Shown: positions 1 to 12,900 of the stretch, one piece after another
How positions within the stretch are numbered: position 1 is the first letter of the stretch
How the letters are laid out: each line of letters starts with the position of its first letter
From: Anisakis pegreffii
Taxonomy: Eukaryota; Nematoda; Chromadorea; Rhabditida; Anisakidae
Assembly: GCA_035041965.1 (NCBI GenBank)
Contig: JAPYMA010000315.1
Coordinates: 1 to 64,000 of the forward strand
Direction: 5' to 3'
Length of the DNA: 64,000 nucleotides
Translations under genes and position numbers: made by a program
The notes under the pieces: generated by a model
Told to the model about the DNA's origin: nothing
The model's database searches: none
What the model saw: the letters and a program-made list of their open reading frames with translations, nothing else

Positions 1-261
1 AGAGTAATATATATGTTTATGGGCGATTTGGCCTAGTTAAAAAGTTACAGGTTAATTTTTAATACTATATCATTTGGCTATCGCCAAGCCCTATATCATG
101 TGTACTACATTCGATCGACATGTGTGCTCAGATTTGATCAGATAGGTTATAATCTGTTGACACCATTGAATAGCCGAGATTCTCAGCTTTTAGAGTAATA
201 TATATGTTTCTGAGCGATTTTGCCTAATTCAAAAGTTATAGGTTAATTTTTAATACTATAC
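1..261. repeat. Direct repeat pair, about 70 bases each, 191 bases apart
   Basis: Bases 1-69 and 192-260 are near-identical: both begin AGAGTAATATATATGTTT and both end GGTTAATTTTTAATACTATA, with a handful of substitutions between. The first copy touches the left edge, so it could be the end of a longer tandem array with a 191-base period. No coding sequence or transposon gene is visible in the unit. Confidence 0.75.
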
Positions 262-1448
262 GTCAATGCCACTGTATGTTGCTAAGCTCATGAATAAACC
301 TGAAAAGTACGTTTGCGGCTTCAAAGTAGCAACTAGAATCTGTGAATGTTTATCTTTCTTAGTGAGTGCGTTAGGATGTTTGTATTTGTGGAATGTTTCC
401 TTGATATAACTGGGCTGTGAATTTGGAAACCTAGAAACAAACCAATCCATCTTTCATCCTTCTTCCTCGTTATGAATGCCGTCAATTCGTTCATGGTGTT
501 CTTCACTGCCCGTAATGCAGTATGCAATAGATCTGAAAGCTTCCAATGAAAGGAGTACCTTTGTTGCTCATGTCTGATTTATAGAAAGCGCTTGTACTGT
601 GCGATTCTCTCTTGTAACATTCGCTTGTATTGATCTCTGTTCCGACACTTTTTCCATTTCAATCGCTTGCAAAGGCATTATTTCTCCTCATGAAGGTTCT
701 TTTTAAGTTACAATTTCGAAAACTAAATGACGAATTTCCCTGAAACCTTCTGTGCTTGTAGAGAATTCAATTCTCTTTCCAATGGACTACTTGGCATTGA
801 CCGATCAAATCTATGTTCCGACACTTTTTCCACTTCAATTGATCACATCACTTTTATTTGATTGAAACTTCCCTGGTTAAACTTTTACTGCTCCATAAAT
901 GAGCCAATTCTTGTAGCCAGTCTTTGTCTGAACGTGGAAAATTTATTTCTCTTCCCAATGAGACGTCATGTACACATTCAGGTCAGGTGTAGCCTTGAAA
1001 TACGTCAAATTCCTGTGCCTCATCGATGAATTAATTCGCCCTATTGGATCTCTTTTTCTCTGTGCTCTAACTGACCGCGTCGCTTCAAAAGTGCAATTTG
1101 GCTTCTTTTACCCACACCTCTGAGCGCAGGGGTGTGATGTAATTTATTTTTTCTGAAGTATTTCATCATTCCTGCGGGATTGAAGGTATTTGCCTCATCA
1201 GTGTGAATGTATTCATTAGATTTTCCATTAGATGTCATTTAAGAACCATTCAGAGCTGAAGATTGTTTGGGACAACGTTGAAATCTATGTGCAACAGGTA
1301 CTTGTTGACTTAAAACTTGCTTGATTAATTCGTTATGATACCGAGAAAATTTTTTTCCGTGGTTCTCTGCGTTTAGAAATGCTGAAAGTATGATGCATCC
1401 AAGCAGAGGATTCGGTTCGTACCAGTCGCAAACATTTTTCCGGGTGAT
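262..1448. other. No gene recognised upstream of the Deltex gene
   Basis: Only short, unrelated open frames are present. A weak duplication is visible: TGTTCCGACACTTTTTCCA occurs at 638 and again at 814, and related CTCTTTCC/CTCTTCCC stretches recur at a similar offset near 770 and 945, suggesting an old tandem duplication of about 176 bases. The frame of the Deltex gene's first exon stays open back to 1386, so upstream coding sequence or a 5' untranslated region may lie here. No clear acceptor was found. Confidence 0.4.
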
Positions 1449-4400
1449 ATGGGCAACGTAAAGATATTTATGCGTAACTTTCAGGGTTCAATTACAGATA
1501 AAAGTTGTGATGCTATAGCGATATCATGTGCACCGACATTATCGTTTTCGAGTGGAGTGGCGAAAGCTGTTGCGCGTGCTGCGGGTCCTTCACTTAAGGT
1601 ACTGCTTATCATCTGTGTGCATTTGAACAATCATCTCTACTTATTCTGATAGTTGACTCATTGAAGTGCCAGCCGGAGATGAAGAGCACCACTTTTCGGT
1701 TGTAATCATGTGTACATTTAAACCGATCAGTAGTTTGAGATTTTTAATTTTATCCTCTCGGAACGATGCATTTTATCTTTTACTTCTTCAGTGTAAGCAA
1801 TCTCCTTTGCGACTTAAAGCATTTCTAGAGAAATTTCATTTTCAGATAATTGAACACTATTATTAGATGTTATTAAATTCTTAACCGATGCTTTTATTGA
1901 AGGTTTCCATTCAAACTGTTAAAGAACAACTCGACTTTTCGACACCACTCAAAGGTGAGACAATTGTATTAGCGAGTGGTGATCTACAAGCGAACTATGT
2001 AATTGGTGTATGTGCTCCAACTCATGCATACGTTGAAAATGCTTACCGGAACACTTTTATTACTGCTGACCAACGACAGTGCAGCTCATTGTGTCTTTGT
2101 GCGTTTGGAACAGGTGCATTAACATTTCTTTCAGCAACTTTATAATAGATTTCATTCATACAGTTTCCTTTCTAGTCATAAGTATATTAATTGTCAGATA
2201 TCGGTGAGCAGCATTTTTGTATGACTTTAGTGATGGGTATTGTACGATATTTTATCATATCAAATATGAATGCAGTAACGCACGCACTGTCTCACTGAAA
2301 ATACCCTGCGGACTATTCTTCTTCTTAAGATTTGTGTTTCAGATTATCGCCATGTTTTTAGCAACTGATTCATCTCATTTCAGGCTTTTTACGTGTTCCA
2401 CCAAGTCATTCAGCTTCCAAGGCAATCGATGTCATTGAAGATCTCATTAAGAATTCCGTTTTAAATCATCTTAAGGTTATTTTCATCTTACGGTCATTTG
2501 TGACTTCTGCTGATGACTTAATAATTTTGAGTGTTGTGAGAATCTGCATGAGTTGTGGGTACATTATGAACTTTCGAGTGTACGCTTGGTCGAAATGTTA
2601 GATTCTGTTGTCATTTGATATAATTGGTTTGGTTACTCTCCATCATCGGTCTTGATTCAACTTGTAGTTTGAAGTTGCACATTTTATGGTCGTTCACAGT
2701 ATCTGCAATCAGAGAAGCGTCATGTCTGGTTGCGTATAGCGTACAAGTAAAATCAGCTGAATTAATTTCACATTTTAGATAATCAGATTTGTGGATAAAT
2801 CTATGGAAGTGGTTAGTGTACTCGTCGAGGAATTCAAGAAAAAAATATTGACAATCCCAAATGCAGTTGCTACGGTTGATGGCCATCCGATTAGTACAAG
2901 TGAGTTACTTTCAAGGAAGTTCACATGTTATCGCCATCCATCTATGAACGTCCTTATTTTTCATTTTTGACTGGTGTAAGTCTCGTATTTCGAAGTGCTC
3001 CTTCTTCAGTCTTATTGTTGTAATATAGTACGGATCATTTCTAATTCAGATGCTGTGAGATGCAAAAGTTTATCATTTGCTTCTCTTCTCTTTATTCGAT
3101 ACGTTTCAATTTCTTTTATGTGGTCATTGAATCGAAACGCACAATGGATGTTCACTTCCGTAGATAATTTGGCCTGCGGAGCATTTCGTGCAAATAAAAT
3201 GGATTTCAGGCGAACAAAAATTGAATGGAACGACCGAGCTGAATTGTAACCTTATTGACCCGTATGTTGATATCATATCGGAAATGAACGGTAAATGATT
3301 ATTGGATTATGTTTATGTTTTCAATCAATCACATTGTAGTGAATGCTTGGTTATAGTCAATGAACGCTGAACTAATGCTTCATCAAAGTGTGCTGATGTC
3401 GACAACGACAGTATCTCTGAATTTCACATTCATTTTTAATGTAATCCATGAAAATGTTGCACTTTTGCAGTATAGTGACTGTTTATGAATTTTAGACGAT
3501 TCATTATCAACACGCGACAACGCATGTGCAAGTTCGAATGAGAGTGTTTGTGCAGTGTGTCTATGTGAATTTGAAAGAGCCTCTTGGAATGATCCATCAG
3601 CTGCCGTCAAATTGAAGAAGTGTTCTCATATTTTCCATAGATCCTGTCTGCAGGTGAGCACAGCATCCTCTGATTCGAGCATGTTTTTGCTGAAATGTAG
3701 GGATTAAGAAATTACATTTCATCTGTTGTCATACATGAAGTAATCAGTTCAAATGAACTGCGCTGGATTTATTAACATATATGAATACGTGAATCGGAAA
3801 ACGAATCGACAATATTATAGTATTTTATTGTGTATAGCTGTCATAAGATAACGAAACGATTTGGGCAAGTTCGCAAATTGCAGAAATCATTTGAAAAGCT
3901 ACAAGCACAGTGTCCGACGTGCAGAATGTGGTATGGTGTACCCAGAGGTAATCAGCCTCTGAATGCACACATGCACGTCGAAGAGAGACGTGGCAAAATT
4001 CCCGGCTTTGAAAATTGCAAAAGTTATTTCGAGATATTTTACAATATTCCATCTGGAATACAGACGGTCAGTTTCAAGATCAATATTGCTTTGATTATTA
4101 CCGCAGGTTCACTGCAAACTTGGATCTATTGTAAATCACCGTGAAATTATCAACTTCAAAAGTCATTCAAATGAAAAATACCAGCAAAGTGTTGACACCA
4201 TGGAATTAAAAAGCTGGTTCGTTCTGAATCTGATGGCACCTGTCTTCCGCGATTTAGAATTTCGAATACACCTGAAAATTTCCAGATTCCTTGGCGGAAA
4301 CTAAATGAAATTTGTTTTTGCGATTCTGAATTTTGGAGGTGACAAAAAACTGTCCAAAACAAAATTTCGTCAGCGAGTTCCAAATGGATTTCGGTCGATT

Positions 4401-5255
4401 ATAATTACAGTAGCAGAGTATGATTTTAATATATTAATTGCATTTTGTTTTCCAAGTATGTAAATTCTAGCGCGACCATCCAAGGCCGGGAAATTACTAT
4501 CATGGCACGTCACGCACGGCTTATCTACCAAACAATGAACAAGGTCAAAAGGTGACAGCATAAACAATTCAATTTTTTGTATGTTACTGATGTTCACGCC
4601 GGTAACATACATGAACCTTCACCAATTTTAATGTTCTTGATTTCTGAAGAAGGGAACATTTTTACTTCAGTGAATTTAAATGTTGAATATTAATTGGTTG
4701 GTTGCATATTCAGAAGATATCTGTATAATATCAAACGAATGTGAAATTTTCATTCAGGTTCTTGAATTATTCAAATTGGCCTTTCGTTATCGCTTGATGT
4801 TCACAGTTGGTGATTCTGTTACAACGGGTAGAACGGATGTGGTTGTATGGAATTCTATTCATAATAAGACCAGTGTTTATGGTGGACCGCAGAAGTTCGT
4901 TTGTTTCCTCGTAAACGCTTTCTGTAAAAACTTTCTTTTCGACAATTTTTCTTTCAGTTGGATATCGAATTGATGCAGTATCATTTGATTAATTAAATTA
5001 TTTTAACCAGCCCTTATGCACTTTATACAATTTTCGAAACTTATTTGTTTAATACACAGGTTTTCTGGTATTGTAATTTTAAAAATGAGTTAATTCATTG
5101 CTTCAGTTTAAGCCATCACTTCAATCTGAATTATTGAGTTATTTTTCATCTTCAGTTTCGGCTATCCAGACGACACCTATTTGGATCGGGTAACTGCTGA
5201 ACTAGCTTCGGTTGGAATAACTGAAGATCTATTACTACAGTTAAATTGTTCATGA
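1449..5255 (+). CDS. Macrodomain-RING-Deltex C-terminal (DTX3L-type) E3 ubiquitin ligase
   Basis: Exons that join in phase: 1449-1598, 1903-2113, 2384-2475, 2779-2899, 3210-3290, 3496-3653, 3821-4066, (unresolved piece), 4758-4894, 5156-5255. The first three encode a divergent macrodomain (…[10 protein letters not shown]…[12 protein letters not shown]…FGTGAF). The 3496 and 3821 exons give a RING-H2 finger: CAVC, then CSHIFHRSC, then CPTC. It runs straight into a Deltex C-terminal domain: [58 protein letters not shown]. The Deltex fold binds ADP-ribose/NAD and, with the RING, transfers ubiquitin; a macrodomain binds ADP-ribose. GGPQNFGYPD resembles DTX3L more than DTX1/2/4, from memory. Between 4067 and 4757 the expected HPNPG/YLPD part of the domain is not recognisable; candidate exons at 4107-4161 or 4286-4338 do not settle it, and the 4758 exon may start at 4714. 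The start at 1449 is the first in-frame ATG; earlier exons are possible. Family identity is secure, precise model is not. Confidence 0.85.
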
Positions 5256-6947
5256 TGTTGTATTTAATCGGTGGATGTTATTTTCTGAGTTTGTTCAATT
5301 TCCATTTGTGTTTTTTTTTTTTTGATTGATACATTTATTCAATCAGTTTTTTGTAGCTGTTCAGATGAAATTTATGTTTTGGATGCGTGATTGCTATGAA
5401 TTGCCTGTTTGAGAAATTGTATGAAGAAAAACAAAAAATGTGCTGTATAATTTCTGCTATTCATTTTCACTTCTAATACATTTTCTTAATTCATATTTTT
5501 GCTTCCTTATACAAGAGCACGTAGGTGATGTTATGTAAGAACACACGTAACTTTGTTTCAATTTCATTCATGTTAATGCCATTATATAATTAATTTCGAT
5601 AAGAAGTGTGAATTTGTTTTGAAAGTGTTTGAAATTGATAAGTATCATTGTGCGTTCACGATCGACAAATTCTTCGGTTGTCTCTAATTTCTTTAATGAT
5701 GATGCTTTATTTCACACTGATTGCTTTGAAAATATTAAGGTGAGTGGGATATGACTGGGTTATATCGGTCGTTGTTTTTGGTAATTGATTATCTGAGGTT
5801 TATCTAAGGCTTAATCAAAGCTGCATTTATAGAAAAGGAAAGAGGGCGACTTTCATGGTGGAAACAGTGTCCTTTAAGCAGAATTCTTTGTGCTGATTAG
5901 TTTGATTCGGGAGGCATCCCCGGCTTCCTAACAAAAAATACCGTTCATCAAAAACTTCTACTAAACTCATTTTATGATCAACAGTCTTGAGTGTTATATA
6001 TATAACATGATTGCATTGTTATTTATCGTGTTACGGATGGTGTTATTCACACCCATTCTCATTTTGCATTTGTAAATTTTTTCTTGTTTCAGAAATAAAC
6101 TTTTCAACTATCAAGTCAAGCTGCTTTTCGTGAATTATGTGATTGAGCGTTATTTCATCGCGTGTTACATTCTCTCTGGTTACAGGTTTTTTGCGTTCTT
6201 AGTGATTTCTTTTCCCAGCGAGCAGGAAGACTCATAATGACTAGTGCCATATGAAGACGTAAACTGCATTAACAAAATGCTCTTCATGCTAGAAGAAGCT
6301 GATTAAGCCGCATTTTTTCGATTATTTCCGAAACGATGAGTCTATGGGGCGCTCATTGTTTTGCAAAACAATCTTCTTAGGTGCTCTGTGAAGTGTCACT
6401 TTATTTCGAAACGGACGAGCGAGTGTAGCCAAAAAAAAAGTAATCCATCTCTATTCCTTAACATCGGCGTTTTTAATGCATTCGAATGCTTAAGATTTGA
6501 GAGGTTCATTCTATACTGCGAACCTCTTCTAAGAGCATTCAAGAATTCTGACTTATGAGTCAGACTCGTGCAATCGAGTTTTAGCAATTGCCTTCTTAAG
6601 TTGTTTTTCCCCCACATCGCATAAACTATTAGTTTGTCCTTTGTGTGTGTGTTTTTTTGTGAATTAGGTAATTCCAAATTTGTCTATTTAGAATGGTTCA
6701 TTGAGTTATTTGAGTGTTTTTGCCTCTTTGTTTCCGTGGTCTTGTTGTACTCTTTGATGAATTTTCATTGCGAAGCGTAGATTTTATTCCAAAATGTGCA
6801 CTTACGATTAATGTGCACTTGAAATGTGTTTATAATGTTGGCTCAAAATTGTCATTCAAGCGAATCGATTTCTTGCAGATAAAATTTCAAAATTGAACGA
6901 TTCAATCTTGGCGTTAATTCATACGAAATATAAAAACGGAAAAGGAA
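5256..6947. other. Gap between Deltex and UTX genes; no gene seen
   Basis: No open frame here shows a recognisable protein. A possible polyadenylation signal AATAAA lies at 6094-6099, about 840 bases after the Deltex stop, rather far. The acceptor-like TTTCTTGCAG ending at 6878 lies about 70 bases before the UTX start codon and may be its trans-splice or last 5' untranslated-region acceptor. Confidence 0.4.
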
Positions 6948-9900
6948 ATGATTTCATCGGTTGAACCTTCATTTTCTGCCGATGAACAAAAAAGATTCGA
7001 AAAATTAAGCAGGTTTGTCGTTTCGATATCTTTTTGCACTTAGCAATATTCAGTGATCATTAGATTGATAAGTTTGTATGAAGTCTTTCTGTTATTCAGG
7101 TTCTAGGGTGTTCTCGTGCAAATTAATTTTATTGTGATGTGTTACATGAGGAGGCGTAACGGCGTCAATATTTCAGCTTTTTTTTGTGTATTTGCTTCTT
7201 TTAGCTCATGTAATCGTGCTGCATATTTTTAAAGTCCAGTTGAGTTGAAGGATTATTTCATCGATAATCAGAAAATACGGTTGTGTTGATGTTTTGCCGA
7301 GACAAGTTGAATCACCTTTCCGTCATATAATCACAATATGTTAACTCTTTAAGCCGTTTCATTTATGTCCCATCAAACAGTAATTTGAAGGTGATGTTTG
7401 GAATGTTGGAAATTTTACATTTTCAGCTTCAATTTTGTTGATTATTGGATGGGAAATGGCAAACCGCGTACAGTTCCAGATAAAGTTCTTCTGTTTAAGG
7501 TTACCTTTCTTCTTTCTATTGAAAGCGGCTATATTTCGAATGAAATGTCAATTCTATTGATTGTGTTCTGTAATATATTGAAAACATTCCACGAAAACTT
7601 ACATTCACTATGGAGATATATTCTTTAATTAGTTCTTCTTACATTCACTTCACAAAATTCTTCGATGTATTTTTTCCACTATTTCTATGCGTTGTGTTTA
7701 TTTTTCATGTTAAGTGTTTGCAAATTCTTATTATTGCATATATTCTCAATTATGTCATTTATTTCCACCACTGAACGTGTTCTTCCGCAATGAGTAATTT
7801 AATCTGGTGAATAGTTGACCATTTAAATACTGAAATATTTAAGGGTAATCGAATATACGAGAACGCATTGGTGAAATTGGTTGAGGAAGGTTGCAAAAAT
7901 TCAATTTCTGAACTTTTTACAGTTTATCTGAAATTAGGTCATGTGAATTTGTTGGCAAAAGACTTCGCTAAAGGTTAATTCAGCTCTCGATCACTTTAAG
8001 ATTACTTTGTTGACTTTGACAAAGTGATTCGATAGTAGCAGACTTGATGGTTTTGTTTTGGTATTATTCTGCATACGAGCAGAACTCTCTTCTTTTGCAT
8101 CTGGATCAGTTCAACTATTTGTTACGATTCTACTGAACGGTTTGGAAGAACCATAAAATTTCGAAAGGAATATTATATTTCAAAGCCACCTCTGGCGGAC
8201 TAACGCACTGTTACCATTAATTGAATATTCGATTTTGATTGCTAATATTCTTTCTCATTCGTCTAAAATACTTTGCGTTACAGCTCTATCGGCATATCAG
8301 AAGGCGTACAAACTGGATTCTGATCACTTCTGGAGAGATCCGTCAGCATATTTTGGTCTTGGACTGGTCTATTTCCATTTTCGTGCCTTCTCAATGTTTG
8401 TCGTTTGTTTTATAATTCATTGCCTTATACAACCGCATTTCCAAGCATACATGCAATGAAAGTTGCATGTTTCAATTCGAGGATGTTTATTCGATTTAAG
8501 TAAACCTCTCCTTCCCTCCCTCCTCCTCCACCCCCTCCCTGAAAGGAAAATGGAATTGCCTTTGCAATTGACTTGATTATTGTTGAGTGTTGCATTTTCG
8601 CTAGTTGTGCATAACTGATGGTACTGTAGAAGTTTTTGATCTATCGAAACGTTTTGGCTATTGCTGAAAGAACAGATCACATAAATTTATGAAGAACAAT
8701 AAGCAAATAACGTTATATGTGATTTGGTGTTACGTCGCCTTATAAGCAGACTTAGATGCCACTTATACAAACATTACCGTATAAGCGGACGGCGTTGTGG
8801 ATGAGGTTAGACGCAGTACAAGCCGTTGAATTAATGCTTTAGTCTGAAGCAGATATGAACACTGTATTGGTTCTTTCTTCAGAAGTCTTTTCTCGTGATT
8901 TTTTCCACTTCAAAGTGTCGAGTGTATTGCGGTCACTGTAGGTGCAAGTTTCAGTAAACGTTCAAGTAAGATTTCCGCTTTCGATTGTGCCAAAATATAA
9001 TCAGTTGATGGGTTCATTTTAAGTTCTGGGAAGCCAAAAAGTGGTGTTTATAGAATGAGTTTTACGGCAGACGTCAAGCAAGAATCATGTTTGTGATAGG
9101 TTCATTTGATCGCTAAGATTAACGACGGATGTATTCCTGGAAATTTGTCGTCTAATGCAAAATTAGTTGTGTTTTGATGTCCTATCATCATCACTATAAC
9201 TAGTGGTGCAGCTTGAAAGCCGAGAAGTGAACATCTGACAAATGGCCTAAAGAATAACCAGCATTGCAAATACAAATTTATAACATCTGTCATACGCATA
9301 TAACACATAATTCGTCTTTTATTTAGATTTGACCATTGCATCCAATATCTTATCCATTCGAGAGGGGAATGACGATGAAGATGGCAGCAATAGACCGTAG
9401 GACGAAGGGATAATATTAGATGTTTGGATAGTAGGATTTGTGCCTAGAAGGAGTGGAAAAGAGAGAGTCAAGTTTAAAAATGATATGTGTCATTAACGTT
9501 AAAACAGTGAGAATGCACGAGTGAAAAAGGGATTGAAGAAGGAGGGAGAGGATTAGGTTTAGAGATTTAGATCAATAGAATTGTCATGTTGGATGGCGAG
9601 GTTTTTAAAGTGAACGGAATAGGGAGAGAGTAGGATGAGGTTGTTGCAATGATGTTTGTTGTGGATGAAGGGTGTGTTGTTTTGTTGTCCACACGAATGG
9701 GCTTAGGTCAGCAGTAATAGCATTGAGTTAGGTTCTGGCTTGAATCATAGTTGCTGCAATATATTGATGTATGAGTGTATGTATAAATGTACAATTGCAT
9801 GCATGGATCTGTTTCTTTTTCTGATTTACATTCGTAGGGATAAACATGTATTTGGCAAGTATGAATGATGGCGTATATATTAATATGAATGTCCTTCACC

Positions 9901-12900
9901 AACATCTATATCTTTTACCTTCGATTTTATTATTGTTTTATTGTATACAACGATGGGTTATCATTGCCGTTGTAGTTAACAGCCATATTCTACCATTTAT
10001 TATTATTGTTATGATTGTTATTTTCCTTACTATATCTTTCTGATCACATAACCACTATTATTTGCATCAGTATTATCGAATGTCTTTTAAAGGATATTTT
10101 TTATAGAGCGGCAGAAGCGTTCAACCGTCTGCTATTCTCATATCCGAATCTGTCAATATCAGTCGAGGTGCATGCTCGTTTAGGATTCATCTATAAGAAC
10201 CTAGAAAAGTTTGATCTCGCTCTTAAGGTATGCTATAATCGTTCAACAGCACTGAATTGCACTCTGCAAAGTTTATCGCTTTTGAAGCTCAAAACGTAAC
10301 CGAATCAAGTTCATAACAGCAGTTTCGGCAGATTATTCTAATGCAAGAATTCAAATCATAAAACATCCTTTGTAAATTTCGGATTAACAATCATAATATT
10401 GATCATGATCACCGACTAGTGAATGCATGAGTTAAATTTTCAGCACTTAAACGCAGCACTTAACGATAAAGCCGAGAGTTCATTTCTGTCAAAAACTGAA
10501 TTGCGATTTCACATTGCACATTGTTATGACTGCGGTGGTGATCTAGAGAAAGCGTTCCACGAGTATCGCTCGTTATCCCTTGACCAGTCTGTCACTTTAT
10601 CGAATACGCTTCACGCACAAATACTTAGACAACTTGGTTGGCTCATTCAAAAATATTTTGATCCTTGTTTATTCATTTTTTTCGTCGTCTTATGATATCA
10701 GTGATTGAAATTAGATACCTATATCAGCATTAATTATTATTCAAGGTTGGATTTGCTATCGACGAGAATGCACAGCTGATATTCGTCATCAGAAAATTTT
10801 TGAAGCAGAACAGTACTTGATTCAGAGTAAAGAATTAGAGCCATCTTGTGGTAAAACATATTATTATCTGGGTAGGTGCTACGGTGAATTACCTGAAAGA
10901 GCACACGACGCATTCTTCAATTACAGGTTTGATTTGGTTTAACTTTGATCCATTGTTCAATTTATCTATTGTCTTTGTTGTTTTTTTCAAATGTATGAAT
11001 TTTTGAGGTTGTATCTCATTCAACGATTCATTTAATTATCCACTTGTAGACAATCAATCGATAAGTCAGAAGCAGACGCAGATACATGGTGCAGTATTGG
11101 AGTGCTTTACCAGCAACAACATCAACCGATGGACGCTCTTCAGGTTTTCAATTTTTTTAATAAAAAATTTTTTATTGACATTCCATGATTATATTCATGC
11201 ACATTTACGTTTGCTCGTTGATTTTAATTTATTCGTTCTGCGTTAATGTTTAACATTGTGTGTGTGGGATATATAGAACGTAAAAAAGCAGAGTGGGCAT
11301 TGTAGAACGGTGGTGATTTCTTGCAGTTCGGCGACTGGTTTGTTAGATTTCGTTTTAGTGAACGAGTTCACAGAAACAACGGAATGAGCAGTTGATCGAT
11401 TGCGACGGTTGTTGTTTCATATCGCAGTCAACACATCAATTTAAATTTCGCCTTCCTTTGCACCGCTTTGTAATTAGTTTTCATAATGAGCATTGATTAA
11501 TGAAGAATTCATTTTGATGTGACGCTGAATATCAAATTTTTGTATTTGTTTGGTTGCCTTCCATAGTGTTTCCGTGTGTTGTACGAATGGTATTGATTTT
11601 ATAATGTTCAGTTTAAGGCGTAAATAAATGATTATAGGATCTTTCGATTGAGTATAATGTGTTTTGTGAGCTATCAAATAGCACTCATTGACTTATTATT
11701 TAGGCGTTTATCTGTGCAGTGCAATTAGACAGTGAGCACAGTGCTGCGTGGAGTGATCTTGGCCGTTTGTACGAAGAGAATGGCCAGTTTTCAGATGCGT
11801 TACAATGTTTTAAGAAAGCTGTCAAATTTCGCCCTGGTTGGTATTTTGTTTCTTTGACTGTATTACATGAGAAAAATATTTCATTTATTCAGTTTTACAA
11901 TGGTGAACCGTATTGACCAATAGTGATGCATTTAATCGTTGATGTTGTTATAGTTACTTTTGTTGAACAGATCAGGTGCATGGCCAGTGATCAAACATTC
12001 GATTTCTGTAGTTTTTTAATGACATTGATGACCGTCTCATTGCCAAGGTCACTTTGTTTTACTGACGTGACAACATTTTATTGTAGATTGATCCCTGTAA
12101 TTTCTCACTATAAGAACACTGCATCAGTAGTTCTAATTTTAAGTTCATTTCGAATACTGAACCAAATCTAATGAAATTAATCACGTGTCTGTTGTCATAT
12201 GGTTCGTATACTTTTAATTGTTCGTTAATTTACTCAATACCTCATTTTTCAAACTAGTATTCCCTAATTTACACGTTAGAATGCATGTCTATCTCATTTT
12301 CATAATGTTATTATTATCAAAGTGGTTTGTCGTTGGTTGCACTTTCAAAATGTATGTGACTCGCACGTAACGACCTCATCAATGTCTACATAGGCTGCAA
12401 AATTTTATTCTCTATCGTCTATCGTTTTTTAGTGTTCTTATAAAGATTATCTAAAATTTTTTTTATTTTATTCATTTGATTTGTTTCACAGTCATCCATT
12501 CATTTTAATGATTTTATGAAATGTTCCACTTCTTTAATTACCATCATTTCAGATGTTATGTTTTCTCATCGATTCACTTTTCATTTTATTTGTCCTTTGA
12601 TCTCTTCTGAAATATGAGAGTAATAGCAATAGGCACCAAATAGTCAAATAACGGTTTTCTTTAAGTCATAACCGCCGTCGGGTTAATCGTCTATGGCTAA
12701 TTGTTTGCGCGATTGAGATATTTCACTGTGAAGAAATTTTGATAGAAAAATGCCATTTCGTACTCATTATTTAATTTTTTTCTAAACTCTGAATTATTTT
12801 CATCTGTTAATAAATGACTGAGTTGTTAGAATCAATAAAATGATCGTTGATTCTATTCTGGATTTGTTCAAGTCAACTAAAAGATAATGCAAACATTAGA

